A stretch of 64,000 bases of DNA from JBBBNV01 sp037137075 (GTDB lineage: Bacteria > Bacillota > Bacilli > Paenibacillales > NBRC-103111): NCBI RefSeq assembly GCF_037137075.1, contig NZ_JBBBNV010000006.1, forward strand, positions 1-64,000, given 5' to 3'. Of the stretch, positions 51,960 through 60,267 are shown one piece after another. The position numbers and the translations under genes are program-made. Numbering within the stretch: the stretch's first letter is position 1; the number at the start of each line of letters is the position of its first letter. The notes under the pieces were generated by a model. That model was not told the origin of the DNA. It searched no databases and was given only the letters and a program-made list of their open reading frames with translations.

Positions 51960-52469
51960 TTAATTAAAGGAAATGTTCTTGATTTCGGCAAAGGAGAAGC
52001 CGGTAGAATAGCCTGTTTTGGCGACGGCATCCACGACGAAATATACATTACCGGTATACCAAGATGGAATATCGATGGAAGCTGAGCCGTAGTCGTCACG
52101 GACATCTTCACGGTAAAGCTCGAAATCGCCGCTGCCCAGACCGTCGGCATATACATGGATGTAAGCCGAGTGGTTGGTCGATGTGATTGCGTAGGACCAG
52201 TCAAATGTAACCTGGGTGATGCCGCCGGAAACATAAGATTGCCCTACCACCTGAATGTGGCAGTCCACATAAGTGTTCGTCGCATATTGAAGAACGTATG
52301 CGCCTGTTGATGTTTCGTCATGCTCGCGGAAGGGGGCTGTGCAGTTCCCGGATCCGGTGTCTGTGTTCACTGTCCATTGAATTGGATCGGCGCCGGCTAA
52401 TGCGGACTGACTGAATGTAAACAGCAGCAGAATAGCCAGGAGCAGAGTGACAGACTTTCTTAATCTCAT
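51960..52469 (-). CDS. Small secreted protein of unknown function
   Basis: 169 residues. Clear signal peptide (MRLRKSVTLLLAILLLFTF, cleavage after ALA). The mature protein is rich in Thr, Ser, Tyr and Asp with alternating hydrophobic residues, suggesting a beta-sandwich; two Cys residues about 30 residues apart could form a disulfide. No family recognised. GGAGGG precedes the ATG at 52469; the frame back to 52526 was rejected. Stands alone beside the AT-rich islet. Confidence 0.68.
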   Translation of the reverse strand: MRLRKSVTLLLAILLLFTFSQSALAGADPIQWTVNTDTGSGNCTAPFREHDETSTGAYVLQYATNTYVDCHIQVVGQSYVSGGITQVTFDWSYAITSTNHSAYIHVYADGLGSGDFELYREDVRDDYGSASIDIPSWYTGNVYFVVDAVAKTGYSTGFSFAEIKNISFN

Positions 52470-52747
52470 TATATCCCTCCAGTAAAATTGGTTATTATAG
52501 CCACATGGCGCTATATTCCAAATCATATCGAATTTTCCTCGAAAGTAAATATGTCTAAAGGTCTAGAATACTGTCGGCTTCCTGGGGAAAAGGGGATTTC
52601 TTGTCGAATGGACCATCTCCGCCGGGAAGAAATGGAGCTGAGGTTTCCTCCGGAAACGATGTTCGTGTGTGAAATCGCAGGCGCTGAGCCGGCCAAAGAC
52701 ATAATCCGAAGAGAAGGAGCGGTAAGGTGCATGGCGCTGGTCGACTG

Positions 52748-52798
52748 ACCGCCGTCATGCAGCGAAACACCGCGCGCTGGGAGCTGCGCGCGGTGTGG
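52748..52798 (-). repeat. Palindromic repeat, copy B
   Basis: ACCGCCGTCATGCAGCGAAA followed by CACCGCGCGCTGGGAGCTGCGCGCGGTG-type palindrome (arms of 9-10 bp around TGGGAG). It is the reverse complement of the arrangement in copies A and C, including the GACGGCGGTC tail. Confidence 0.75.
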
Positions 52799-52857
52799 GA
52801 GATCGGCTGTCAGTGCGGGTTGTCCAAGCTATAAACGAGGGCACACGCTGGCGGCTA

Positions 52858-52903
52858 ATCTTGCAAACGGGGGACGGCTAGCCGCCCGCCCCGTTTGCAA
52901 GAT
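52858..52903. repeat. 46-bp palindrome
   Basis: ATCTTGCAAACGGGG (52858-52872) and CCCCGTTTGCAAGAT (52889-52903) are perfect 15-bp inverted repeats around a GC-rich loop that itself contains GGCTAGCC. Neither side has a T-run of the usual terminator kind. It could be a weak terminator for the downstream end of the siderophore operon or a protein-binding site. Confidence 0.65.
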
Positions 52904-53062
52904 GGAAAAATAGAGCCGGGCGAGTCGCTGGAGCCGTATCCCCTCCGGATCGGACGATGGTGTATGCGGAGGTATCAGGATCGGGGAATGGGGAAGCTTT
53001 CGGCGGTATCTCACATTCATGGCTCATCGTAACTTGGGTGCGAGGCCGGGATGGACCCATTT

Positions 53063-54034
53063 TTATTTTTTCCTCACCAGCAAAAAAAGAAAATACGGTG
53101 CCCCCAGCAGAGCCGTGACTATGCCTGCCGGAACTTCGACGGGGGGCATAATGATACGCCCGGCCGTATCGGCAAATGTGACGAGAATGGCGCCGAGCAG
53201 GGCGGAAACGGGCAGAACGCGTTTGAAGTTTGAGCCCACAAGCAGGCGGGCCAGATGCGGAATGACCAGGCCGATGAAGCCGATTGCGCCTGCGACGGCA
53301 ACCGCACTCCCGGCTAAACTAACAGCGACGGCAATTAGCAGCAGCCGTGTTCGTTCAATTCGCATGCCTAATCCCCGCACGGATTCTTCATTTAGCAGCA
53401 AGGTATTTAACGGATGGTAGCACAGCAGGGCGACGGCAGAGCCTGCGGCCGTCCACGGCCATATCATCTCGACCTGCTCCCAGGTCCGGGCATAAAGGCT
53501 GCCTTTCAGCCAGATAAGCGCTTGTGCTGCTGAGGGAGCGAATTTGACAATAAACAGCGTAATCAGTGCCTGAATACCACTGCTGACGGCTACGCCGCAA
53601 AGAGCCAGGCGATCCGGCATAAGCCCGTTTTTGTATGCTAAAAGGTATACAAGCAGTCCGGCGCCGATAGAACCGGCGAAGGCAAACAGGGGCAGCATGC
53701 TTGCCGAATACCCCGGCACAGCCAAAATAAGGATGACGGTAGCAAGGCCTCCGCCTGCCGTCACTCCGATAAGATCCGGAGCGGCGAGCGGATTCCGGGT
53801 TACGCCTTGCAGGATTGAGCCGGCAATCGCCATATTGATGCCGATGCAAATCGCAATGAGAAGCCGGGGAAGCCGATAATCGAATGTAATGCCTTCCCGC
53901 CCGCGAAGCTCTTCGGCGACTTGGGCAAACGGAAGGTTTACAGCGCCGAGACGAAGGCCGAGGATAATCATCACAACGAGCGTAACGGAGCCAAGGCTCA
54001 TGACCCATATCCAGTGGCGTTGATTGGTTGTCAT
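53063..54034 (-). CDS. Iron-siderophore ABC permease 2 (FecCD family)
   Basis: 323 residues, about nine to ten hydrophobic helices. FecCD family motifs: LGLRLGAVNLPFAQVAEEL near the start, GSILQGVTRNPLAAPDLIG and GAIGFIGLVIPHLARLLVG in the ATPase-contact loop. ATG at 54034 overlaps the TGA of the preceding permease (ATGA), so the pair is translated together as a heterodimer. Last gene of the uptake unit; no ATPase gene follows. Confidence 0.9.
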   Translation of the reverse strand: MTTNQRHWIWVMSLGSVTLVVMIILGLRLGAVNLPFAQVAEELRGREGITFDYRLPRLLIAICIGINMAIAGSILQGVTRNPLAAPDLIGVTAGGGLATVILILAVPGYSASMLPLFAFAGSIGAGLLVYLLAYKNGLMPDRLALCGVAVSSGIQALITLFIVKFAPSAAQALIWLKGSLYARTWEQVEMIWPWTAAGSAVALLCYHPLNTLLLNEESVRGLGMRIERTRLLLIAVAVSLAGSAVAVAGAIGFIGLVIPHLARLLVGSNFKRVLPVSALLGAILVTFADTAGRIIMPPVEVPAGIVTALLGAPYFLFLLVRKK

Positions 54035-55056
54035 GCAGTCCGGCCTCCCATACTGCGGCGCATCAAATACAGGAAAAATGGAGTTCCCAGAAGCGCAGTA
54101 ATAATCCCGACGGGAGTATCCGTAGGATACAGTACCCATTGTCCGCCAATATCGGCCACCAGCAGCAGAACGGCTCCGGCCATGGCGGAAAGCGGGACAA
54201 TTCGTCTATAGTCGGCGCCAGCCACTGTCCTGACGATATGCGGAACCATTAATCCGACAAAGCCGATGGGACCCGCAAGGGCAACCGCACCGCCGACCAG
54301 TGCGAGAATGAGAATAAACGCCAGCCTTCTCACTTGTCCGGACCGCTGGCCAAGACCGCCTGCGGCCTCCTCACCAAGAGAGAAAATATTGAGCTGGCCT
54401 GAGATGATGCAGCTGATGGCGGCTGCAGGAATGATGCAAATCAGGCTTAGCTGTACGTCGGTCCAGGTGGCGCCGGACAATTTGCCGGCCATCCAGTACA
54501 GGATTTCCGACAGGTTATCATCATGGAGAATCAGGAAGCCCGTAGTCAGGGACCCCATGAAAAAAGAAACGGCAATGCCAGCCAGTACAAGCCGTGTCGG
54601 CGTATATTTTCCGTACAAGGACAGCAGGTACACAATACTGCCGCCGGCCGCAGCTCCGGCAAAGCCCGCAATCAAAATTGTAAGTGTGACATCCTTCAGG
54701 CCCAGCAGGACCAGGGACAGGACCACGAAGAAGGAGGCGCCTTGGTTGATGCCCATTATTTCCGGGTCGGACAGCGGATTACGGGTAATACCTTGCAGGA
54801 GGCACCCGGCGACACCAAGTCCTGCGCCGATAATAAGAGCCAGCACGACCCGGGGAAGTCGGACGAACCATACTTTATAGGCGAGCAAATTCGTTTCGTC
54901 GACCGTCATCAGCTCAGGGAGCTTGCTCCAGCTCAAGCCCTTTACTCCGGCGAAAGTGCCGGTTAATGCGGCGATTAGCAGCAGACCCGTCAGGCCGATA
55001 AAAAGAGAAAGAGCGGATCTCGTCCGCTCCGGTTTGCCTGTGTGCAGTTGATTCAC
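54031..55056 (-). CDS. Iron-siderophore ABC permease 1 (FecCD family)
   Basis: 341 residues, FecCD type, with GCLLQGITRNPLSDPEIMGI, NIFSLGEEAAGGLGQ and GPIGFVGLMVPHIVRTVAG. GTG start with GGGGGAT ahead, 17 bp after the binding protein gene. Forms the membrane channel with the overlapping downstream permease. Confidence 0.9.
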   Translation of the reverse strand: MNQLHTGKPERTRSALSLFIGLTGLLLIAALTGTFAGVKGLSWSKLPELMTVDETNLLAYKVWFVRLPRVVLALIIGAGLGVAGCLLQGITRNPLSDPEIMGINQGASFFVVLSLVLLGLKDVTLTILIAGFAGAAAGGSIVYLLSLYGKYTPTRLVLAGIAVSFFMGSLTTGFLILHDDNLSEILYWMAGKLSGATWTDVQLSLICIIPAAAISCIISGQLNIFSLGEEAAGGLGQRSGQVRRLAFILILALVGGAVALAGPIGFVGLMVPHIVRTVAGADYRRIVPLSAMAGAVLLLVADIGGQWVLYPTDTPVGIITALLGTPFFLYLMRRSMGGRTA

Positions 55057-55073
55057 GGTGATCCCCCTGAACG

Positions 55074-56087
55074 TTAGTTATTCGCGCTCATCGTTTTCAC
55101 GGCTTGGTCAAGAATCAGCTGGGCTGCCCGCGGCCCCCGGCCCTTCGACCATAAGTCACGGCTTACCGCAATCGATTTATTTTCTTTTACTGCCTTCAGA
55201 TTTTTATAAATCGGATTGGACGCCCATTTGCCGAGATCACCGTAGTAGAATAAATAATCCGGATTGATTTCGCTTAACCGCTCCAGGCTGAGCTTGGCAA
55301 TGTCCGTTTTGCTTTCTGCAGCAGAGGTGTCCTTATTCCCGTCAAATGCATAATTTGCACCGATGGACGAGAGCAGAGAACCGATAAATGAGGTTTTCAC
55401 CCACACGGTTGAATCATCCTCGAAGGCGCCGACAACCAGCACCGTGGGGGCGCTTTTCAACGTGTCCTTGCCGGCCTTAATTTTATTCTCAATATCCAGC
55501 TTCACGGCTTCGGCTTGTTCTTTTTTACCGAGCACATCGCCAACGGCAATCAGGTTTGCGAGCACTTCTTGGTAATTGTGATCATCGAGGGCGATGGTTG
55601 GTGCAATGTCCGACAGCTGTTTCTTAATCATTTCATGCCGGTCCGGGTTGGCGATAATCAAATCGGGCCTGGCCGATTTCAAGACCTCCAGGTTCGGCTG
55701 CTTGGCTTGTCCCGCATTCGCAATTCCTTCGGATTTGACGGTATCCCGGAGGTAGTCGGGGAAGCCGGACTCCCCAATGCCTACAGTCACGGCAGGCACA
55801 ACCTTCAATACGGAAAGCAAATCAATAAAAGAATAGTCGAGCGCAGCGATTTTTTTAGGGGCTTCGTTAAATTTCGTCTCGCTCCAGACGTGTTTTATCG
55901 TCTTCTGTGATGTGCCCGGGGCCTGTGCGGACCCTGAAGCAGCTGAAGCGTTGCTTGCCGCAGCTCCTGTTGAGCCTGCATCGGCGGTGCCGGACGGCTT
56001 CGAATTCGTGCCGCAGCCGGAGAGCGGCAGAGCGCACAGCATGACGGCTGCGATGAGGGCGGCGGAAGCTTTGTTGAAGGATTGCAT
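55074..56087 (-). CDS. Iron-siderophore binding lipoprotein
   Basis: 337 residues from ATG 56087. Lipoprotein signal with LSGC lipobox near residue 22, a Ser/Ala/Gly linker, then a type III binding fold (FepB/FhuD-like): KKIAALDYSFIDLLSVLKV, RPDLIIANPDRHEMI, PTIALDDHNYQEVL and NPDYLFYYGDLGKW. GGGAGGTC precedes the start. A 14/15 match to the Fur box lies 65-80 bp upstream. First gene of the SBP-permease-permease unit; the long frame back to 56279 covers the control region and is rejected. Confidence 0.9.
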   Translation of the reverse strand: MQSFNKASAALIAAVMLCALPLSGCGTNSKPSGTADAGSTGAAASNASAASGSAQAPGTSQKTIKHVWSETKFNEAPKKIAALDYSFIDLLSVLKVVPAVTVGIGESGFPDYLRDTVKSEGIANAGQAKQPNLEVLKSARPDLIIANPDRHEMIKKQLSDIAPTIALDDHNYQEVLANLIAVGDVLGKKEQAEAVKLDIENKIKAGKDTLKSAPTVLVVGAFEDDSTVWVKTSFIGSLLSSIGANYAFDGNKDTSAAESKTDIAKLSLERLSEINPDYLFYYGDLGKWASNPIYKNLKAVKENKSIAVSRDLWSKGRGPRAAQLILDQAVKTMSANN

Positions 56088-56151
56088 CTGTTGATTGACC
56101 TCCCGTATCGGTATGAGTGCTTTGGCGGCTTCATCGGTTCCATGAAGAAAA

Positions 56152-56166
56152 TGAAAATCATTATCA
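56152..56166 (-). promoter_or_regulatory. Fur box of the siderophore uptake operon
   Basis: TGAAAATCATTATCA matches 14 of 15 positions of TGATAATNATTATCA. It lies between the regulator gene and the binding-protein gene. Confidence 0.8.
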
Positions 56167-56372
56167 CCATCGCGTATCATCACGATTATAGACAGGCGGG
56201 AGCAAATACGCCATGAATAATATTGTTCAAATGCTTGTATAATATTGTCCATTCTTGCTTGGCGCTCCAGACAGAACAAAGCCGGGGTTATACGGCGGAA
56301 TGCATTCCTGGGGGCCGATGCAGCCGGAGTCCTCCTCTCCAGCGGCCCAGGGACAGCGACGAACCGATGCCG

Positions 56373-57938
56373 CTAATGCACAAACAAACGTACCGTCTCG
56401 TCCAGCATCATTTCATGACTCAACGCAGAATAGTCCAGCCACGGGTAATAGGAATTGATCTGCATCCATTGATTGCTTCTTACGGCTGTCAGCGCCTTCC
56501 ATTCCGGACTGCTTATCAGCTTCCGGTACAGTTTGCGATCCGTTTTCTTGGGTGAAGTCATAAGCAAGATATAATCCGCGTCGAAATGGGGCAGCTCGTG
56601 AATGGAAACGGTCTTGCGCCAACGGATATTCCGGACTTCCCGGGGCGGGGCTAGCTTCAAATCATGATAGAGCACGCTGCCGATATTGCGGCCAACCCCG
56701 TACACGCGAAGCTTTCCTCCGACAATTCGCAGAATAAATACCGTCGCGTCGCCAATCAGGCTGCGGATTTGTCTGCTAGCCTGTGCGGCCTTGTCATCAT
56801 ATTGCTGCAGCCACCGGAGGGCTTCCTTTTCTTTGCCCAGGACAGCGGCGATTTTGTTGAACCGCTCCCGCCAGTCCAGCTCCCAATAAGGCAAAATGAC
56901 TGTCGGTGCGATGGCCGACAAATCCGAGCTGTATTCCGGGGAATCAGTGACAATCAAATCCGGCTGAATCTGAATAAGCTCGTTCAAATAATGGGTGTTT
57001 TCCGTATGAATCGGGACAGCGTCTGTAAGCTGGCTTGTCAGGTGCGGCCCGCCAACCCGGCCTTCTGTAATGACCGATGCATAGGGGGTGACGCCGAGAG
57101 CCAGCAAATCGCCATTGTAGGTGTAGCGGGTTACAGCTACCTTTTGGCGGTATTTTTTGCTGTAGCTGGCAGGAGAATATCCGGTTTCCTTTTTGAAAAT
57201 CCGGCTGAAATACGATTCCTCATTGTAACCGACGCTCCGGGCCACGTCCTGTATGGATAGGCCCGACAGAATAAGCAGCTCCTTGGCCCGGTTAATCCGC
57301 AGCCGGGTCATATACTCAGCGCTCCCGATGCCCTTGGTTTTTTTAAACAGGCGGGAATAGTAGCTGGGGCTGAAGCCGGCTATTTTGGCCAGCGTTTCCA
57401 AGGAAATGGGGCTCATATAATTTTCCTTCATATAAGCAAGTGTCCGTTCTATGCCTTGCAAGGGGTGATGGGCCTGATTTTGATGCTCCACCGCCAACAT
57501 ATACAGCAGCTCATAGAATAAATGCTTCTGCTGAAAGCTTTCCTGCCCGCCTGCCGATCCGGCAAGCTGATGCAGCTGCTCGACCAGCCGGGTTACCCGG
57601 GCTTGATCGGTTACCGGAATTTTGCCCTGTATCGGGAAGGAACGGGAGGCTTCGCGGTAGAACGACCAGTTGTCATTCGTTTTGTGCGGCTCCATCACCT
57701 TAAATTCAAGCATATAGCAGTCCAGCAAATGGGTGTTATCCGTGACGGCCTCAAGCTTCTGTCCTTTTGTAAGGATATACACTTGGCCCGGCGAAGCCAG
57801 ATACGCTTCCCCGCTGATTTCGAGCCTGCCCCGGCCTTTATGAATGTACAGAATTGTATTGGCGGGCAAGCTTTGCGGGGAAAGCACCCAATCAGCGGCA
57901 CACTTCATATGGGTGACGCTTGATAGCTGAAGCAGCAT
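56373..57938 (-). CDS. AraC regulator fused to siderophore-binding domain (Btr-like)
   Basis: 521 residues from the ATG at 57938. N-terminal cupin-like region, a central AraC domain (about 155-255, ETLAKIAGFSPSYYSRLFKK and DVARSVGYNEESYFSRIFKKE) and a C-terminal type III binding fold (about 265-521, LLALGVTPYASV, QPDLIVTDSPEYSSD, DADYILLMTSP). This is the architecture of B. subtilis Btr, which binds bacillibactin and activates feuABC. It should activate the uptake genes downstream when the siderophore arrives. The start is uncertain: TATACA promoter-like sequence at about 58000 argues against the longer frame to 58025. Confidence 0.85.
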   Translation of the reverse strand: MLLQLSSVTHMKCAADWVLSPQSLPANTILYIHKGRGRLEISGEAYLASPGQVYILTKGQKLEAVTDNTHLLDCYMLEFKVMEPHKTNDNWSFYREASRSFPIQGKIPVTDQARVTRLVEQLHQLAGSAGGQESFQQKHLFYELLYMLAVEHQNQAHHPLQGIERTLAYMKENYMSPISLETLAKIAGFSPSYYSRLFKKTKGIGSAEYMTRLRINRAKELLILSGLSIQDVARSVGYNEESYFSRIFKKETGYSPASYSKKYRQKVAVTRYTYNGDLLALGVTPYASVITEGRVGGPHLTSQLTDAVPIHTENTHYLNELIQIQPDLIVTDSPEYSSDLSAIAPTVILPYWELDWRERFNKIAAVLGKEKEALRWLQQYDDKAAQASRQIRSLIGDATVFILRIVGGKLRVYGVGRNIGSVLYHDLKLAPPREVRNIRWRKTVSIHELPHFDADYILLMTSPKKTDRKLYRKLISSPEWKALTAVRSNQWMQINSYYPWLDYSALSHEMMLDETVRLFVH

Positions 57939-58049
57939 TTCGTTTAATGTGTGAAAAACAATATCCTGCGCCAATTCGATAACCCCATTTGTTGTATAAA
58001 AATTAAATGCCGCAGCACCGGGCAAGGTTCAATAAAGCAGGCCGAACTT

Positions 58050-59024
58050 CTAGAATATGCTCCAATCCATCGCCTGCGAAATGGTTTCCAGCAGATGCAC
58101 GCCGGCGGTGCTGTTTCCCTTATCGTTAAGCGCAGGGCCGACAACACCGATGCCGTACCGTCCGGGGACGAGGGTAAGGATACCGCCGGATACGCCGCTT
58201 TTGGCCGGAAGGCCGGCACGGATGGCGAATTCGCCGGAAGCGTTATACATGCCGCACGTAATCATGAAGGTTTTGGCGATTTGGACGTAACGTCTCGGAA
58301 TAAGCTGGCGGCCCGTCAACGGGTCGGTTCCGTCATAGGCGAGCACGAGAGCCATACGGGCGATATGGCCGCAGGTAACCTCGATGGCGCAGTGCTTGAA
58401 GTATACCTCCAGCACATCCTCCACATCGCCTTCGAGCACGCGGTTTGCCTTCAGCAAATAGGCAATTGAGCGGTTCCGGTTTGCAGTGGCCGCCTCAGAG
58501 CGGTATACGGCCTCATTGTAGGCCAGCGAGCTGTCGCCCGCGAGATCGCGGAAAAAGGCAAGGACGCGCTCAGACTTTTCCTTTGGCGTAGCCCCTTTGA
58601 TTAAGGAGGAAATGGAAATTGCTCCGGCGTTAATGAGCGGGTTGAACGGAATTCCCGGCACGACGATCTCCAGCTTCACCATGGAGTTGAAATCATCTCC
58701 GGTCGGCTCCATGCCAACCTTGGTGAAAACGCCGTCCTCACCGTGATCGATCAAGGCGAGCAGCAGAGTGAATACTTTGGAGATGCTTTGCATCGTAAAG
58801 CGCAATTCGGCGTCCCCGGCCGATACGCTTACGCCTTGTCCGTCCAGCACGGTGATGCCGAGCGCATTATACGGGGCTCCGGCGAGTTCGGGAATATAGG
58901 AGGCGACCCGGCCAGATGAAGCTTGAATCCGGCTTGTTTCGAGCCAGTCCGGCAGCTCCTTGGCCAAGGCGGCTAGAGGTCCTTGCGGGGGATGGGAACG
59001 GTCTGTTTGATGGTTGTCTGTCAT
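58050..59024 (-). CDS. glsA: Glutaminase A
   Basis: 324 residues, normal length. Hydrolyses glutamine to glutamate and ammonia. Serine-dependent beta-lactamase fold: catalytic SxxK in MQSISKVF, NPLINAGAI, YRSEAATANRNRSIAYLL, SGEFAIRAGLPAKSGVSGG and the closing GNSTAGVHLLE. AAAGGAG precedes the ATG. Upstream of, and same strand as, the Btr-like regulator, but with no evident functional link. Confidence 0.93.
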   Translation of the reverse strand: MTDNHQTDRSHPPQGPLAALAKELPDWLETSRIQASSGRVASYIPELAGAPYNALGITVLDGQGVSVSAGDAELRFTMQSISKVFTLLLALIDHGEDGVFTKVGMEPTGDDFNSMVKLEIVVPGIPFNPLINAGAISISSLIKGATPKEKSERVLAFFRDLAGDSSLAYNEAVYRSEAATANRNRSIAYLLKANRVLEGDVEDVLEVYFKHCAIEVTCGHIARMALVLAYDGTDPLTGRQLIPRRYVQIAKTFMITCGMYNASGEFAIRAGLPAKSGVSGGILTLVPGRYGIGVVGPALNDKGNSTAGVHLLETISQAMDWSIF

Positions 59025-59203
59025 ATGTGTCGGCTCCTTTTGTGCAGGCTTGCATCAGTGATATATTCTATTGTACGTCATTTACGGCGGATAGGGGAAA
59101 CATTCCTTCGCTTCCGCGCGGCGGCGTGAATTTGGTTGACCCACAAGTGCGGTTTACCACCGGCATACAGCGCCGAAATGGACACTTCACATGTGGTTGA
59201 TGT

Positions 59204-59240
59204 GGCACCGCACCCCGCGCTGGGAGCTGCGCGAGGTGCC
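59204..59240 (-). repeat. Palindromic repeat, diverged copy D
   Basis: GGCACCGC and GAGGTGCC-type outer arms enclose CCCCGCGCTGGGAGCTGCGCG, which matches the core of copy B. The GACGGCGG tail is missing. Confidence 0.6.
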
Positions 59241-59280
59241 AAAAGGGGGCTGCGCACAGTGCGAATCAGCCGAGTGAAGC

Positions 59281-60132
59281 TTAGTCTTCCTTGTGCTTGC
59301 GGTAATACATTGGCGTTACCCCGGTAAGCTTTTTAAAGACAACATTGAAATGAGCGGTTTGAATAAAGCCGGTTTTTTCGGCGATGACGCTTATTTTGTC
59401 CGGGGATGTTCGCAGCAGCCGCTGGGCCTCGCGTATTCGTATCATCTGGACGTATTCGCGGAAGCTGAAGCCGGTAACCCGTTTAAAAATCCGGCTCAAA
59501 TAGGAAGGACTAATATAAAACCGGCCGGCCACCTCCTCCAGCGTTAGGGATTCCTCCAGATGCGCGCCGAGGTAAGCGGCAATTTCAGAAATTTTCTGAT
59601 GCAGCGGGTGCTCAGATGGAGCTTGCCCGGTGGCGGCGGGATGCCGGAGCCGGCGAATGAGCACGAGCAGCAGCATGAGCAGCGCCCGGATGCTCGTCAC
59701 ACAGCCTTCCCGGCTCAGCGTGGCCTCTTCCAGCATTTTGCGGCATATGGCCTCCACAGCCGCCTGATCCTTGAGCTGAAAGCGCAGCAGCGGCGATCCG
59801 GCCGGGAACGGCAGAAGCGCGGCATCGGCACGCGCCAGCTCCGGCGCAAGGAACTGCTCGGTGAAGTGAATCAATATGCGCTCGCACCGCTTGGTTTCAT
59901 TGTTGGCAGTCCGGTGCAAATCGCTCGGATTGACCAGCACTACATCTCCCGGCTGCATCTCATACACACTGCCGTTCATAAAAAAGCTGCGCCCGCCGCC
60001 AAGACAGTAGAACAGCTCATAGAAAGGGTGGGCATGAGCGCGCGCCATCGACACCTGCCCGGTCCGCAGCACATATTGAATGGCGAAATTGCCGTTGTCC
60101 AGACTAAGCTTGGGTCCGAATATATCTTCCAC
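59281..60132 (-). CDS. AraC family regulator with cupin domain
   Basis: 283 residues. Cupin (about 15-110, HAHPFYELFYCLGGGRSFF, GDVVLVNPSDLHR) and AraC domain (about 185-280, VAGRFYISPSYLSRIFKRVTG and IAEKTGFIQTAHFNVVFKKL). Divergent from the GH43 gene with 135 bp between, so a local sugar-responsive regulator of hemicellulose breakdown is the likely role. Confidence 0.88.
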   Translation of the reverse strand: MEDIFGPKLSLDNGNFAIQYVLRTGQVSMARAHAHPFYELFYCLGGGRSFFMNGSVYEMQPGDVVLVNPSDLHRTANNETKRCERILIHFTEQFLAPELARADAALLPFPAGSPLLRFQLKDQAAVEAICRKMLEEATLSREGCVTSIRALLMLLLVLIRRLRHPAATGQAPSEHPLHQKISEIAAYLGAHLEESLTLEEVAGRFYISPSYLSRIFKRVTGFSFREYVQMIRIREAQRLLRTSPDKISVIAEKTGFIQTAHFNVVFKKLTGVTPMYYRKHKED

Positions 60133-60223
60133 GGTCTACGATTCCTTTCCAAAAATGGACATCAATAATAAATTTTTGTGCAAAAAGAACGAATCAAAAA
60201 AACTTTTTTAACTTGATTGTCCT

Positions 60224-60229
60224 TATACT
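60224..60229 (+). promoter_or_regulatory. -10 element of the GH43 promoter
   Basis: TATACT about 40 bp before the GH43 start, in an AT-rich divergent control region (60133-60267); no clear -35, as expected for an activator-dependent promoter. Confidence 0.4.
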
Positions 60230-60267
60230 AGAGCATAAGAAGAAACTACCTTTTTGTAAAGGAAGAC

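Larger units (their letters stand above)
52470..53062. other. Long intergenic region with two palindromes
   Basis: About 590 bp with no gene I can support. It contains repeat copy B (52748-52798) and a separate 46-bp palindrome (52858-52903). A plus-strand frame 52488-52748 lacks a ribosome binding site and protein-like character. Confidence 0.5.

Noticed and set aside
52488..52748. 86-codon plus-strand frame beside the secreted protein gene
   Set aside because: No ribosome binding site and no protein-like pattern; it ends in repeat copy B.
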